A program made the position numbers and the translations under genes. A stretch of 61,811 nucleotides of DNA from Schizophyllum amplum (taxonomy: Eukaryota > Basidiomycota > Agaricomycetes > Agaricales > Schizophyllaceae), in NCBI GenBank assembly GCA_007026445.1, contig VDMD01000129.1:1-61811 (forward strand). The letters are read 5' to 3'. The notes under the pieces were generated by a model that worked only from the letters and a program-made list of their open reading frames with translations, had not been told where the DNA came from and made no database searches. This document shows, piece by piece, positions 10,556 to 22,681 of the stretch (position 1 is its first letter; the number at the start of each line of letters is the position of its first letter).

Positions 10556-11654
10556 CTACTCCCCTTCAGCGAAGGCATTCTTCATGTAGACCCGCTTGAG
10601 AACCTTCACACCGTTCTCTTCGATCTTGGCGATCTCGTCCGAGGTCAAGTCGGGCACGTTGATAGCGTCGAGATACTCGTGGATGCGCTCCGCCTTGCTA
10701 GTGGTGCTAGAGAATGACCAGACGTCAGGGTTTTGTGTTTGCAGAGTGAGAAAGCGGCGTACGTGATGACAATGACTTCCTTCTGAATCAGCCACTTCTG
10801 GAGCACTTGCCCCGTCGTCACAGTCTTGCCGTAGTCCTTGGACAGCCGGCCGGCGATGTCTTCAAGGATCCCATCCAAAGGTCCGCCCTTACCTTTAGTC
10901 TACTCGTCGCGTTAGATATAGCATGCCGTATTATAGAAGGAAACTCACAAGGGGGCTGAGACCGTTGTACGACGCAACGGTGATGCCCTTGGCCTTGCAG
11001 AGGTCGTAGATCGACTTCGCCGAGCGCCAGACATAAGGGTGCAGCTCGATCTGGGAAGGAAGATCAGAAGGTACGCTGTATATTGGGGCACAACCAATTA
11101 CCTGGTTCACGGCTGGCGGAATAGATGCCTCGGCCAGGACTGCTTCCAGGTCTTCCACCTTGAAGTTGCTCACGCCGATCGACCGCGCCAGCCCGTCCTT
11201 CACGAGGCCCTCCATGGCGACCCAAAGAGCAGGCAGCGTGCCATCCTTGCGGAATGCCAGCGGCGAATGAACGAGGAACAGATCGACGTAGTCCGTGCCG
11301 ATCTTCTTCAGCGAGCCCTCCAGCGACGCTTTGAGGGACTCCCCAGGAGCCAATGTGAAGTTCGGGCTGAGCTTGGTCGTGATAAAGAGATCCAAGCGTT
11401 GCTTGCCCGAAGCTTTAATGGCGGCACCCTAACCAAGTTGTTAGCCGTGTAGCGGGGGGAAAAGGCGTGGCAAAGCAGCGCACTATGGACTCTTCGTTGT
11501 CGTAGGATTGCGCACCATCCAGATGAGTGAAGCCGTTCGCGATCGCCTGCTTTACAGGCCCGGACGCGTCCTGCCCGTAGAACGCGGTCCCGGTGCCAAA
11601 GCCAATCCAGGGAATATGCTTGCCATTGCTGAGGGTGTACGTCTTAGTGGACAT
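10556..11654 (-). CDS. Aldo-keto reductase, copy B
   Basis: Second NAD(P)H-dependent aldo-keto reductase, about 295 residues, from exons 11654-11484, 11428-11102, 11050-10949, 10899-10763 and 10706-10556. It begins MSTKTYTLSNGKHIPWIGFG, keeps the catalytic Asp/Tyr region (THLDGAQSYDNEESI), the Lys-containing LFITTKLSP, the His-containing VDLFLVHSP, SIGVSNFKVEDL and QIELHPYVWRSAK. The C-terminus has the family pattern (ERIHEYLDAINVPDL). Intron positions match those of copy A at 8954-10152, so the pair arose by tandem duplication and then diverged, with many differences outside the active site. Being next to carbonic anhydrase and a ribosomal-protein gene says nothing about its role. The physiological substrate is unknown. 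Confidence 0.92.
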
Positions 11655-12755
11655 GATGGAGAAGTCTGGGTTTGGTGTTTGTGCGCCTTTGACGTCGATA
11701 GGTATCTTGAAATGCGACTGTCAGGCCAGAGCTCGAGCTTTCAGTCTTATGTTGCCAGTCCCAGGATGGATTTCTAATGCATCCGTCATATTTGCAAGCT
11801 CGATGCGTCACGCGTCGTTGGCGCTTCGTAAACGGTAACCGTCGAGAAGAAACCACCGACGCGCGGGTGTTTTCGTCTCAATGGCAGCCTGGGAGTATAA
11901 CTTTCAAGTCCGATGCAGTCTGATGCAGTTCGGTCCGAGATCGGCAGCCTGCCCTCAAGCAACACGTGGCCATAGCCTATATAAACCGTCCCACGAAATT
12001 TTCGTCTCTCATCTTTTAACAACTCCAGGTGCTTGTTTACCACATGTTAGACTGCCGGTCTGAAGGCAGTCCTTCATCATTCGCACCTCAGACCAACTGG
12101 TTCACTCTTTGGCTGTCTATCCAGGCGCAAGCCCTATGGATGAGGCGGTCACCTAGTGCCCCGACATCCACATCCTGCTGTCGACTATCTACATAGTCCG
12201 TATTCTACCAATCAGATGCTTTTGAGCCTCTTTGAAGGTTGGAGAGGAGCATGTCCTACACTGGCTGCCTCTTGCTTGAAGTTGACCGGGACCGACGAAA
12301 ACACTTATTGCAGCGAAGACCGCTGTGTGTTCAAACGTTCACGTTCCCTTCAGTGTCGCCGTGCAGATTCACGTTCTGGACGTTCCGATGGCTCACGAAG
12401 AAAAGTGGCTATCTTGTGTCTTCAAGTGACCCGGCTAGTCCTGCAATACCGTTGCTGCGCATATCGTCGATGATCTTCTCGAAAGTCATACTTAGTGGCA
12501 TGCTCACGGCGGTGCCATGGTGCCCACTTGGTGACTACGACGCCCGCTTCGCTAATCACCTGAGCTAGCTGCGCCTCACTTGAAAATAGATCTAACTCAG
12601 CGCCTATGCGCATAACAACGATTCGGGCTTCAATGTGACTCGTGCTGCAGCGCTGAACATCGCAACTCGTTCTAAACATGGCTTACTGGCTGTAAATGGA
12701 TCTATGATAATACTTACTTCTTCGTTAGATATGTGTCGTACAGAAAACGGAGCGT
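11655..12755. other. Long intergenic region with an unassigned promoter-like segment
   Basis: About 1.1 kb between the start of copy B and the 3' end of carbonic anhydrase. It contains CACGTG near 11964, a plus-strand TATA box at 11978-11985 and a pyrimidine-rich leader, then only short open frames. I see no conserved protein. Confidence 0.5.
11978..11985 (+). promoter_or_regulatory. Orphan plus-strand TATA box
   Basis: TATATAAA is followed by a GAAATTTTC palindrome (heat-shock-element-like halves), a CT-rich leader and an ATG at 12044 that opens only a 50-codon frame. No annotated gene follows in this direction, so this may drive a small or non-coding transcript, or be chance. Confidence 0.3.
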
Positions 12756-13735
12756 TCAGGCGTGAAGGTCAAGGATGGCGCCCTTGGGGCCCTGGGAGAT
12801 CTCAAGGTCCTTCAACTTGCCGATGGACAGGTCGAAGACCTAACGAAATGGTCAACAGACACCCCTACACGCAACAATAGAACGCACCCAACCATGGACC
12901 CAGACCTCCTTCCCGCGCGGACTCCTGCCATTCTTCCAGGCGTCCTGTATGGTCTGCGACTGGATGATGTTGACCACCTGATGATAGCAATCTAAGTTTA
13001 TCGCTCGATACCCCATACCGCAGAGCCCATACCTGAGCCTTTACGTTCTCCTCGACGAGCGCATCAAGTGCTTCGTCTCGAGGCGCCGAAGATAGCTTCA
13101 GCGAAGCAGCCATCTTCGTGAGCGGCGCGAGCCAGCGGTTGAGAGGTGCGTCCTCCGGGAGCGCTGGGTCGATCACCACAGGCTTGTCTTCGTCTTCGAG
13201 GAGTTGGGTCGAGGCGTTCAGGCACGCAACCGCGCCGCCGCACTCGCTGTGACCGACCACGACGACTGCGAACGGCAAGAGAGAGAATCGGTTGGAATAG
13301 CTTCAGGCGGGCAGATAGAGAGACAAAGCACCGTGTTCAACGCCGAGATGGTTCACGGCGTACGTGAGCACCGCATGGGCGCTGATATCGTCCGGGTGGA
13401 ACTGGCTACGGGGGAAGGGGAGCACGTCAGTATCTGCAGACTGTGCGCGGCAACGCTACGCACTTGGCAATGTTCCGGTGCACGAAGATGTCGCCAGGCC
13501 GGGCGGCGGTGACCACCGACTCGGGGACGCGCGAGTCTGCGCACCCGATCCACAGGACCTGCGGGGGAGGGGGTTCGGCTCAGCACGATGCCAGCGCACA
13601 GCAAGTGGCGCCACCCACCCTTGGCGTCTGCCCCTTGGCGCACTCCGTGAAGAAGTCCGGCTCGACCTGCTCGACGTCCGCAGCCCACTGGGCGTTCGCA
13701 GACAAGAGGCGGGCGAGGGGAGGGAAGGAGGCCAT
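12756..13735 (-). CDS. Beta-class carbonic anhydrase
   Basis: Zinc enzyme of about 230 residues interconverting CO2 and bicarbonate. Six exons (13735-13619, 13558-13464, 13405-13332, 13265-13033, 12977-12888, 12839-12756) join in frame. Zinc ligands are visible as Cys in [13 protein letters not shown], with the Asp-Arg dyad, and the His-x-x-Cys pair in [12 protein letters not shown]. The C-terminus has [19 protein letters not shown], the usual end of fungal plant-type beta enzymes. The start at 13735 gives [20 protein letters not shown] without a clear mitochondrial targeting peptide, so it is probably cytosolic. Fungal beta enzymes supply bicarbonate for carboxylations and take part in CO2 sensing. 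The gene is flanked by aldo-keto reductases and ribosomal protein L7, with no sign of co-regulation. Confidence 0.95.
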
Positions 13736-14295
13736 GGTGGTGGTAGAGAAGAGGCGGTGAGAAGATGAGCGACGAGATCTGAGGCTGGGGTATTTGTAGT
13801 AGAGAACGGCTGATGCGGCCGGTGACACTCGGCAATAAGCAGTGCCTTTTCTGGCTGCCGTGATCATATGCCGGTTCCCTCAGTGGCGAGAAGGAGCACA
13901 CGTTGCTGTGAGCCTGCTGTGAACGCTCGCCGATAGGAAAGGGCAGTTGCCAGCGCGAAGATAAAATTGGTCCGCTTGCCGATCTCGCACGCCCGTCACG
14001 CCCCAAAGCGTCCACTGACAGCTGAGTGACTCAGTCCCCATTGCGTACAAGCCCTGGCGCCTCGAGGCCGCTGGGTTGTATTTGTGGCATCCACGCCGGC
14101 CTTCGCTTGAACGTGAGCGCAGTTTCATCTCAGAGCTCTCAACGCAGCTTGCTGCAGCACATATTGCCATAGAAGTTCAACCATAGACAGCGAACATAGT
14201 ACATGAGAGGCATACGTGGTAGAGTACGTGAGTGTATTGCTGCAGAACCGGCGCGAGTACCAACACCTCGCGCCATCCCGCCCGTCCCTCAACAT
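13736..14295. other. Intergenic, no gene seen
   Basis: 560 bp holding the carbonic anhydrase promoter and the 3' UTR of ribosomal protein L7. Open frames here are short and unsupported. Confidence 0.5.
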
Positions 14296-15429
14296 CTAGT
14301 TCATCTGGCGGATGAGCTTGTTGATGTTGCCCTCCCGGTCACCGAAGTCGCCGCCCTGCACGAAGTGCTTGAACTTGCGCGTTCTCCAGCCACCAGTCGG
14401 GTTCGAGAGCTTGAATGGCCAGAGGAAGTTGGACGCCTGCTTGAAGTGCGGGCCAGCCGTGACAATCTCGTGCACGAGATCCTCGACGCAAAGGATGTCG
14501 TACTTGCCGAGGTTCGCCTCGATGACCTGGTTGTTGGCCAGGGGGATGCGCTGCTTGTCGACCTTGCCGTATCCGCGCTTGTAGATAAGCTCGCGGACGG
14601 ACTTCAGGTTCGGCTCGCTACAATCGGATATTAACACAAGCGCATCAAGAGCTGGACAGAGAGCGCGCACCCGTAAGTGATGTAGGGCTCAACGAGACGG
14701 AGCATCTGCTGAGTTGCGCGGGTGACCTTGACAAAGACACCGTTGTTGATCTGGAGGAGACGGAGGAGCTGGAGGATCTTGCGGGGTTTGGGTGCGATCT
14801 CGTTGATACTAAGACGTGAATGAGTGAAGAGGAACACAAGGGGTGGACAAGTTCACGCACCCGCGGATCCGGACAACGAAGTAGACTTTTGGTTGAGCAG
14901 CCACGTAGAAGTCACCAGAGCTTCGTGCGGCCCGCTTCAAGCGGATCTCCTCGCGCTCCTTGCCCTGGTACTCCTTCACGTACGCCTCTGCGCGCTTGAA
15001 GATGACCTTGCGCTTGGCAAGGGACGCCTAAATTTGAGTTAGCATTACGATCGAGGACAAGCCACGAATGTGGATGGAAAGATCAGCCCCGAAAGATGGT
15101 ATAATTGAAGGCAGCATAGTGGTGACTAGCCTCAAAAAGAAAAGTTATGCATCATGTCGCGAATACGCAAAAGACGCAGTGTGAAAAGTTTAACGCACCT
15201 TCTTGGCCTCCGCAGCCTTCGCAAGACGTTCCTCGCGCGACTTCTCAGTCTGCTTGCGCTTCTTGAGAAGGGTCTCGGGGACCTCAATGGACTAGGAGGG
15301 TGGGGTCAGGACGATCGGTGGGTGGATGGGTGGGGGACGAGCATACTTGGGCGGTGGGAACGCTGGCGGCAGTGTCAGTGAGACGCATACAGCATAACGG
15401 GGAGCGACGCACGTCGTTTTGGGCGCCAT
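14296..15429 (-). CDS. RPL7: 60S ribosomal protein L7 (uL30)
   Basis: Large-subunit ribosomal protein, about 250 residues. Six exons (15429-15413, 15362-15347, 15291-15199, 15027-14861, 14808-14671, 14617-14296) give a protein beginning [20 protein letters not shown], a very basic helix ([19 protein letters not shown]), the L30 core [20 protein letters not shown] and the tail [16 protein letters not shown]. The first two coding exons are only 17 and 16 nt, as is common in fungal ribosomal-protein genes, and these splice sites decide the N-terminus. Length and all blocks match eukaryotic L7, so the call is secure. An upstream pyrimidine-rich stretch is the only promoter hint. Confidence 0.96.
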
Positions 15430-16241
15430 TGCGAAGGATCTTGAGGCCGACGCCGGATATCTGCGGTCTATGGGCAACGGTGCCCTCACTGATTTCGATG
15501 GTCGGCAGGTCCCGAGGTCATCTATACAGTAGAGTCTGACCTGACTGTCACGTGCAAGCCACTTTGCAAGGCTATGGGCGGCAAGTCCCGGGAGACGGAT
15601 CAAGTTCAACTTCGGCTATCGCCCTGGCACCTGCCGCTTTGTTTCGCATCGAAATTGTTTGGATGGTCGAGCTGTGCGCGTGCCAGTCCGCTTCTCACAA
15701 GCTTCGTTCTCCTAATTGAAGCCTCCGTTGAGGGCCTCGTTTAGTATCGTAGCCCTGCACTTCTTCGCGACCTACAACTGGCTCGCTGTGCGTGTACCTA
15801 GCTTCAGATGGACAAACTCTTGGCAGACATCGACATACCGTATCTTTCCTCCACCTCCACGTGTCACATATCATGTTAAAATGCTTACTCCAACTCCCAT
15901 CGCTGGGCTGAACAGCAAGCTTCGAGCCGTCCGGTCTCAGGTCGTGCTGAGTTCCTGCATATTCTCCCCGCCACCCTTCGCCACCTCGGCGGTCGGAATG
16001 TGCTCTTGCCGCTGGTTCTCACCGCATGTCCCACATCGCGTCGGGCGCACTGCAGACGAAACCAGCCACGACCCCGCAGACTGAAACTGCGGCATCCTCC
16101 TCACCGTAAGTATCATGTCAGGGCGCTCATGACACATCAAGCGCCCCTACATAACGCGCTCTACCCTGGCTCGCTGGCTTTCTTTTCTCGCTCCTTTCTT
16201 TTGTATCACGTCTTTCTTCTACGTTACGGCCCGACGAAGGG
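15430..16241. other. Divergent intergenic region, no gene seen
   Basis: About 810 bp between the divergently transcribed L7 and Cys-rich membrane gene 2. A 122-codon open frame at 15716-16084 has no recognisable features. CACGTG occurs near 15860. Confidence 0.45.
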
Positions 16242-17419
16242 ATGCGCGCCATGCGCGTTGTCGCCGCGGTTGTGGCTGTTTCTGCAGCTTTGTATGTTCG
16301 GGCACAGGACTCTGATCAATTGAGTACGGACGAATCGCTGCTTGCCTGCGCGGCGGACGAGCAGGGCCAGTGGGACTGGGTGCGTGGACAGTGCTAGGTC
16401 AGCCTGGTATAAAGAGCTCACCTGCATGCTCTTTAGATGGACAATGGTGCTGACCAGACACCCTGTATGATGGCAAATACTCTTATGGGCGCGTGTGGGA
16501 GCGACTGTACGTCCGACTTGAGCATTGCAATAACGCGTCTCTCATTCACCCGTTTAGTGGAGACACTCTCGCCGCCAACTGAGGAGACACATAATGACTG
16601 TGTCTGCTCGATGGTTACATTTGTACTTGTCCAGGCTTGCACCGCCTGCCGCAACGATGATACGACTACGTGCGTCTATCGCTCTACTTCTATTGCAAGG
16701 TTCATTGACGCCTCTCAGTTCTTGGTACGACTGGAGGCTCGCTTGCGCGAACACGACGGAAGACGGGTTAGGTCATTCAACTTACACGTCTTGCTAAAGC
16801 TGAAGAAAATGTCCAGATTCCCCCGGGAATTACCAGGTCAGCCTGAGCATGATCTATTTGCGTGAACTGCCTCTGACCTGGCTCTAGATGATACCACGAT
16901 ACCTCATTGGGCATTTTACGACGTGACGGTGGGCAATTTCATTCATGAATGCCATGCCGTAGTGCTCATGCTTCGCCTAGGCCTACAACGCCGGAGGATA
17001 TTTCAGCAAGGATACAGCGAAGTTCGTCTACAGTTCAGGTAAGCCCATGGATTTGGCTAACAATCTAGCAACGCCCGGTTGACGCGTCCACTGTAGATCC
17101 CGCACTCTCGATTCTGGCAGCGTCATCGACGGCGAACTCGCAATCCTCTTCCACAGTCGCAAGTGCAGCATCGTCATCGTCACTGTCTAACACGACTATC
17201 GGTGCTATAGTCGGCGGTGTCGTCGGCGGAGTAGTGCTCCTTTCCGTCGTCTTGATCGGCCTGTTGATTTGGCGGCGGCATAAGAAGGAGCGCCATGTTG
17301 CACCTTCTGCAGCGTACATGGCCGAGTGCGGTTGCCGAGACGGACTCCCTCCCCTAACCCCCGTACCGGGGACAACGGTCACGGCGGTGCAGCTATTCCT
17401 CGGTATCGCAATTTCCTGA
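16242..17419 (+). CDS. Single-pass membrane protein with Cys-rich ectodomain (copy 2; C-terminus uncertain)
   Basis: Relative of the gene at 7045-8290. Exon 1 gives a signal peptide (MRAMRVVAAVVAVSAALYVR). Splicing then restores the family pattern: TPCMMANTLMGACGSD, HNDCVCSMVTFVLVQACTAC, TSWYDWRLACANTTEDG and TIPHWAFYDVT, matching in order the cysteines, the Trp-x-x-Trp/Tyr and the Pro-His-Trp of copy 1. A Ser-rich stalk, one helix (AIVGGVVGGVVLLSVVLIGL) and the basic RRHKKER follow. The frame then stops at 17419. A neighbouring frame reads SQFPEKEKLRRHYV, leads into a good intron and could end at 17632, so the tail is either spliced differently or carries a one-base shift. Function unknown. 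Confidence 0.65.
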
Positions 17420-17781
17420 GAAGGAGAAGTTGCGACGACACTACGTACGTGATACCTTGTTTCTCCAGTGCCACAACTGAATGTTTTACAGAGCGATGTG
17501 TCGAAGGGCGTTGGTGATCTCGAACTCTTCCTTCCACCACTGCGACCAACCTGCGCATTATTCAAGTTCCCACGAGGCAGCGTGAGCAGCGTCGAATATT
17601 CCGATGTACCGCAGCCCGTTCGTAGATACTCATAGCAGTCCTTATATGTATTGGTGTACTTATTATTATGAGAGTTTTGCCGTCGAAGTTGAAGTGAAGT
17701 TGAACATAACCTGCACGTGTTCGCGGGAGCGTCGACGGTTGTTGCATCACGTCACTCATTCCGATCGCGTTCCCCGCATCA

Positions 17782-19395
17782 ATGACCAGATCGGCATGGC
17801 TCCTGAGTTCACTCTTGCTCTATTCCTCAACATACGACGATGAGCGCGGACATTCAGACCCTCCCCCCGACCATAAAGAGCGTCTGCTGGTCCAGATCGC
17901 CTCGTATAACACTGCCCTTCAAGGTCTGAATGGCGTTCCGCAAGACCTGGTCGACTGGTTGTCCCCGACGCTGCAGGTTTCCCATTTCCTGTCCCGTGAA
18001 CGGCGCGCCGCGGACATCGTTGCAGTCGGCTTCCAAGAGCTCTTACCACTATACCTTGGACGTATGTGCTCCTGCGCTATAAAGCGCCCGCATGTTGACT
18101 TGCCTTCAGTTGCCGGATTGTCCAAGTCCGTCATCGAGAGCCGTCATGAGCATATCCTCGCCGAGATAGAGGGGCATGCGCCCAACAAGGAGAAGTACTC
18201 CCTTGTGGCCAAGATGGTGAATGGGGGCGTCGCGCTGCTCGTGTACGCTCTGGACGAAGGCGTGGCGCGCAGAGTCACGGACGTACACACGTCATACTCA
18301 AGCTGCGGTCCAGGCTATATGGCAAACAAGGGCGCAGTTGGTGTACGTTTCCGCGTGGCAGGAGATGATGGAGGACTGGGGGAAACCTTCACGTACGTCG
18401 AAGACGCGTAAGGAGGCTGCTCAGCACTTACCCATACCACAGGTTTGTTTGCGCGCACCTAACAGCACATGCTGAGAAGGTCGCTCATCGTGTAGCAGAT
18501 TTTCATCACATTGTTGGAACTCTGTTGTTCCCTCCCTCGCCCGGCGCATCCGGTCACTTGTCTTCAACCATTTACGATACCTCGCACCTTTTCTTCTTTG
18601 GAGATCGTATGTGTTTCTCTCTGCTCTCAGAAAGGTCTATGATTCACTCGCTTTCATGCAGTCAATTTCCGCCTAGACATCCCTCCTGCGGATTCGCCAG
18701 CCGCTGCCACAGCGGTCACACTCATGGATGACAGCGAGCAATTGCATACGCTGAAGGCATACGACCAGCTCACCAACGAAAAGCAGAGACGAACTGCGTT
18801 CCTGGGTTTCCACGAAGGCGAATTCTGGAAGTTCAAGGCGACCTACAAATGCATCATTGGCGCAGTCGATAGATACAAGTTAGCCTTTTGCAACAGCATG
18901 TCGCTCGCCTGTCACTAACCCTTTACAGCCCCGGTCGCGTGCCCGCATGGACAGACCGTATCTTGTATGCGACCTACTCGGATGACCCTAGCGCGTCCGA
19001 GTCGAATATAGCGAACATTTTGTATACTTCAATCCCGTCGTACACCACATCAGATCATGTTCGTCTTCTCTTCCTCGCCTCCTCCTTCCTACTGACACGC
19101 AGCCTAGAAACCGGTGGTTTCCTTGCTTCTGCTTCCAGCCCCCATGCGGACCAACCACCAGATACCTGTCATCCAGCTACCCCCGTCATACCACGCGTCT
19201 CCCGACCCATGGATGCGACCCAAACGCTACACCGGCTTAGTGCTGGACAAAGTCGTCGGTATCACTTGGTGGTTGTTCACCCTCTTCGGGATGGGCTCAG
19301 CTATCGTCGGTATCTTTAACACCCTGCTTGGGTTCGGCGCGTGGCGGTGGTACAGCTTGTGGTCATCTTCGTTGGACAGGTCGACCATCGTATGA
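17782..19395 (+). CDS. Inositol polyphosphate 5-phosphatase with C-terminal membrane segment
   Basis: Mg-dependent phosphatase removing the 5-phosphate from phosphoinositides or inositol phosphates, about 453 residues. Six exons (17782-18061, 18110-18392, 18443-18606, 18662-18878, 18929-19058, 19108-19395) join in frame. Signature blocks in order are LLVQIASYNTALQG, DIVAVGFQELLPL (metal-binding Gln-Glu), NKGAVGVRFRV, FFGDLNFRLD, PAWTDRILY and SDHKPV. In PAWTDR a Thr replaces the Cys of animal enzymes, as I recall for fungal members. After the catalytic domain the tail has a hydrophobic pair (VVGITWWLFTLFGMG, VGIFNTLLGFG), so it is probably anchored in a membrane. The N-terminal 20 residues before the conserved start are uncertain. 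Confidence 0.9.
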
Positions 19396-19755
19396 CGGTG
19401 AAGCTCATGTGGTGGCATGCCTTAAAATACTGTGTATGTGCTCAACCTGTATGTGTACTAAGGATGTTTTGACGCATCTGTTCTAAATTCCGTTCGGGAT
19501 GGGCCGAAGAAGAAAGCCTACTTTCTAATGATCCCATTGACAGGTACTGGCAGCTACCGGTCATATGCCGGTACGCTTCTTGTGCTCTTTCATGATCAGC
19601 AATTGAGACTGAGCTCGCGTGGCGCTCATTACAGGTTAAGTACTTTGCGGTCGTCCAACCTCTGCTCAACACGACGCTTTACAATAAGCTGCATAGACAG
19701 CCTACCCGGATATCGCATTAAATATTCCACAGCTATTCGCAGCGCCAGCCTCTAG
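19396..19755. other. Convergent 3' region
   Basis: 360 bp between the ends of the phosphatase and the MFS gene. No gene is seen; both 3' UTRs must lie here. Confidence 0.5.
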
Positions 19756-22404
19756 TTACGAAGAAGTACATATATATAGTCCCGCGCAGGACAGAGCTTC
19801 TTCGTTATGCGGCCTCGCTCGAGGGGTGGGCTTTCCTACCCCTAACTGCCCTAAAGTCAGTCTCGTCGGAGTCATCGACCAAAGTAGCCTCGCGCGCGAG
19901 ATCCGGAACGTCCTCTTCTCCTCCTCTTCGTCAACATTCGCTGAACTGATGACGCTGTTCTTGTGATTGGGAATCCGAACGAATGTGAGGAAGATACAAG
20001 CGCCGGCGACCAGTCCTACAGCGACGAAGAAGATGGCGGCGGGGAATGTTGCCACAGTGTTCATGTATACCTACAACTTGGTCAGACGGGCATCGCCAAA
20101 ATCTGAACAGACCGCATACCAGGGCAAACATCGAGGGTCCTGCTATCTGGGAGGACAGCGCCTGCACGACAGATATTGCGCCGAACAGCCTGTGTTGCTG
20201 TCAATAGCATTCACGAGCCCTGTAAGAGGCCTACTCACTTTCCAGCCTCCGTCCCCCCACGGCGTACATAGATATCCAGCGCCACACTCTGCAGCGCTGC
20301 CGGTAGCGCACCACCTATAGCAGCTCCCATTGCTGACGCCGTGTACGCAGCCGGGTGCGGCGACAGCGCCATGCCCGTGTATGCGATGACTTCTATAAGA
20401 AGGCAAACCCGGGCAAACCGCAGGTCGAACAGCGGCGAGTGAATCTCCTTGCGCACGACTACCTGTGGGCGACCGGAGCTGACAAGCGGGGCATTTTCGT
20501 CGTCCTGGTAGAACTCGAGTATTTCGGGAGCTGGCTTGAAGATCTTGAGAATGACTGAAGGTGTGAAGGGTCAGCCGAGAAGAGTCATGCTGTGTAGGAA
20601 TGAAGACAGACCAGGGACAAGAATGGTAAGGTAGATGGCCCGGACAGCACCGATGGAGCTAAGGAAGTACCCAAGCTAGACGACGATCGTAAGCGAGAGA
20701 CACCAGTAAGGGTGTGGCGTTGGCGTACCTGCTCGGAGGTCCAACCGAATTTCGCTGAGGCGTACTGGAACGAGTACATATACGAACCCTAGCGATACTA
20801 TGTCAGTGCCATACTCCGATACGAAACTCAGCTGTACTAACCATGATACTGGCCGTAAAGCCATACGCGAGTGCTATCAGCACCAGGCTCCAATCCCTCG
20901 AGGGTTTCTTCAACGGATTACCGTTCACGCTCGCGCGGTGCGGGTAAAAGACAGCCAGCGGCCTCAAAAAGGCGCCCAGCTTGATCGCGAAAGCCCACAG
21001 CCGTGACCCATGCCTAACGCGCGCCGCAGCCTGCATGTCCTCCCGGTACTGCGCCGTCGACGCGAGTCGCTGCTTCTTGGAAACCGACTCGGGGAGCACG
21101 AACCACACATAGAGCGTGTAGCTGATGTGGATGAGGGTGGTGGCGTAGAAAATGGAGATGAGGCTGGTCTCCCGTATGAGGAGGCCGCCCAGGCTGGGCC
21201 CGAGCGCGACGCCGATGAAGAGCATGCCCATGAATAGAGAGAAGGCGCGTGCACGGCCTCCTGGGGTGGCCGTGTCTGCGAGGTATGCGTGCATGGCAGC
21301 GCTAGCGGCAGTAATTCCTGAATGAAGTTCAGCTGCATTGTGCTACAATGAACGTTATGCTTACCGCCAAGCGCGCCTTCGACCAGTGGACCAACCTAGA
21401 AAGGGTTAGCGACTCGTGCGACTTGAGATCGAGAGCAACATACAACAAGGAACCAGTACCCTCCAGGGGCCGCATCCGGGAACGTGGCGACGAAAATGAC
21501 GATGAAATCTGTGAGCAATGCGCCCAGGATGGAGATGCCCATGACGGAGGTTCTGCCATGCCGATCGGAATACTATAGGGAGGTTAGCGCCATCTACGAC
21601 CGCAATTAGCGTTGTTTGAAAGCTTACCGAGCCCCACCAGCCGGTGGTAAGACAAGCGAACGCGCCCATCGAGAGACTCAGAGCTGCAGCGCGTGTAAGG
21701 GTCGTGGTGCGCGGGATAGACGACGATGCATACCGGCAGTAAGCTGGGCAACAATACGCTGGACCACAGGGTCCGAGGCGCATGTCCTCGTGCTTGGTTC
21801 GTTCGGGAGCTCAACGCCCTCAGCGGGCGTGGTCTGTTCGAACTCGAGAAGGATCTCGCGAGCGTTGTCCTCGGTATACTTATCGTCTGGGCTAATGATG
21901 GGGCTTGCATGCCTGGCGGGAGGAAAGATCCCCGACACAGAAGCGGGGTCAAGGCCGTAGTTCTCCTTGAATATATCCGGCTTGTGCACTCGGCAGACGA
22001 GACGCGTGTATATCTCGACCCTCGGCGCAAGAGTTGCGGACATTGCTACGGAGAGGGAGCATGTCAACATACACGCCTTGAATCATAAGCTGCTCACGCA
22101 CCTGCCGTGGAGAACGGTATGATGGCCAAGATCCTGCATGGTTAAGTGCATGAGGTGAAGGGGACGTGACGCAGAGCTTGGTAGACACGCACCACCAGGT
22201 TCCAGGTCTTCTGTACCACGGCCTCCTATCACCAACTGATGACTCGGGAGGCTCATCGTCGGCCACCATCGTCGCATCCGTGTGGTCGTGGGGGTGCACG
22301 ATCTCGTGCAAGAGTCCAGTCGCCTCGTCGGTCGTGAGTCCATCGGGGCGGAGAAGCGGCGTGCTACTGTGCATGCGCGATGCGGGGAGACGAGGACGCG
22401 ACAT
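19756..22404 (-). CDS. Major facilitator superfamily transporter, tetracycline-resistance-like group
   Basis: Twelve-helix-type carrier split into about a dozen short exons. The start at 22404 gives a hydrophilic head (MSRPRLPASRMHSSTPLLRP) ending near RRPGTWW, then a first helix exon (LAIIPFSTA). Long loop 1 carries VEIYTRLVCRVHKPDI and ASDPVVQRIVAQL, typical of this fungal group. The MFS loop motif appears as FACLTTGWWGSYSDRHGRTS, and motif-like GMLFIGVALGPSLGGLLI follows. Later exons give LVLIALAYGFTASIM, GFVYMYSFQYASAKFGW and FFVAVGLVAGACIFL before a charged tail. It is probably a plasma- or vacuolar-membrane transporter; the substrate cannot be told. Exon edges of the smallest exons are approximate. 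It is divergent from the GMF gene, with under 300 bp between the starts. Confidence 0.85.
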
Positions 22405-22681
22405 AGCAGGTAGTGGTTGGCCCCCAGGGGCTGTTCAGTGAATGGAGATGAGCGCAAGACGAGACCCGAATGATAACTAAGACTCCCCCTGCCCATGCCG
22501 CAATGCACGCAGGCGGGTTAGGCAGTCTCATCATCACTGATCGTCACTGAATCGCGGCGGTTCGGCTACCGTTATCTTATCTCGCCCCTTGCCATTGTTA
22601 TCATCGTCCTCTTAGCCCCGTCCCGCGTCCCCAGCCCATCCCGCCGTCAACGCATCCCGGCCCATCGTCTGTCGCAGAGCC

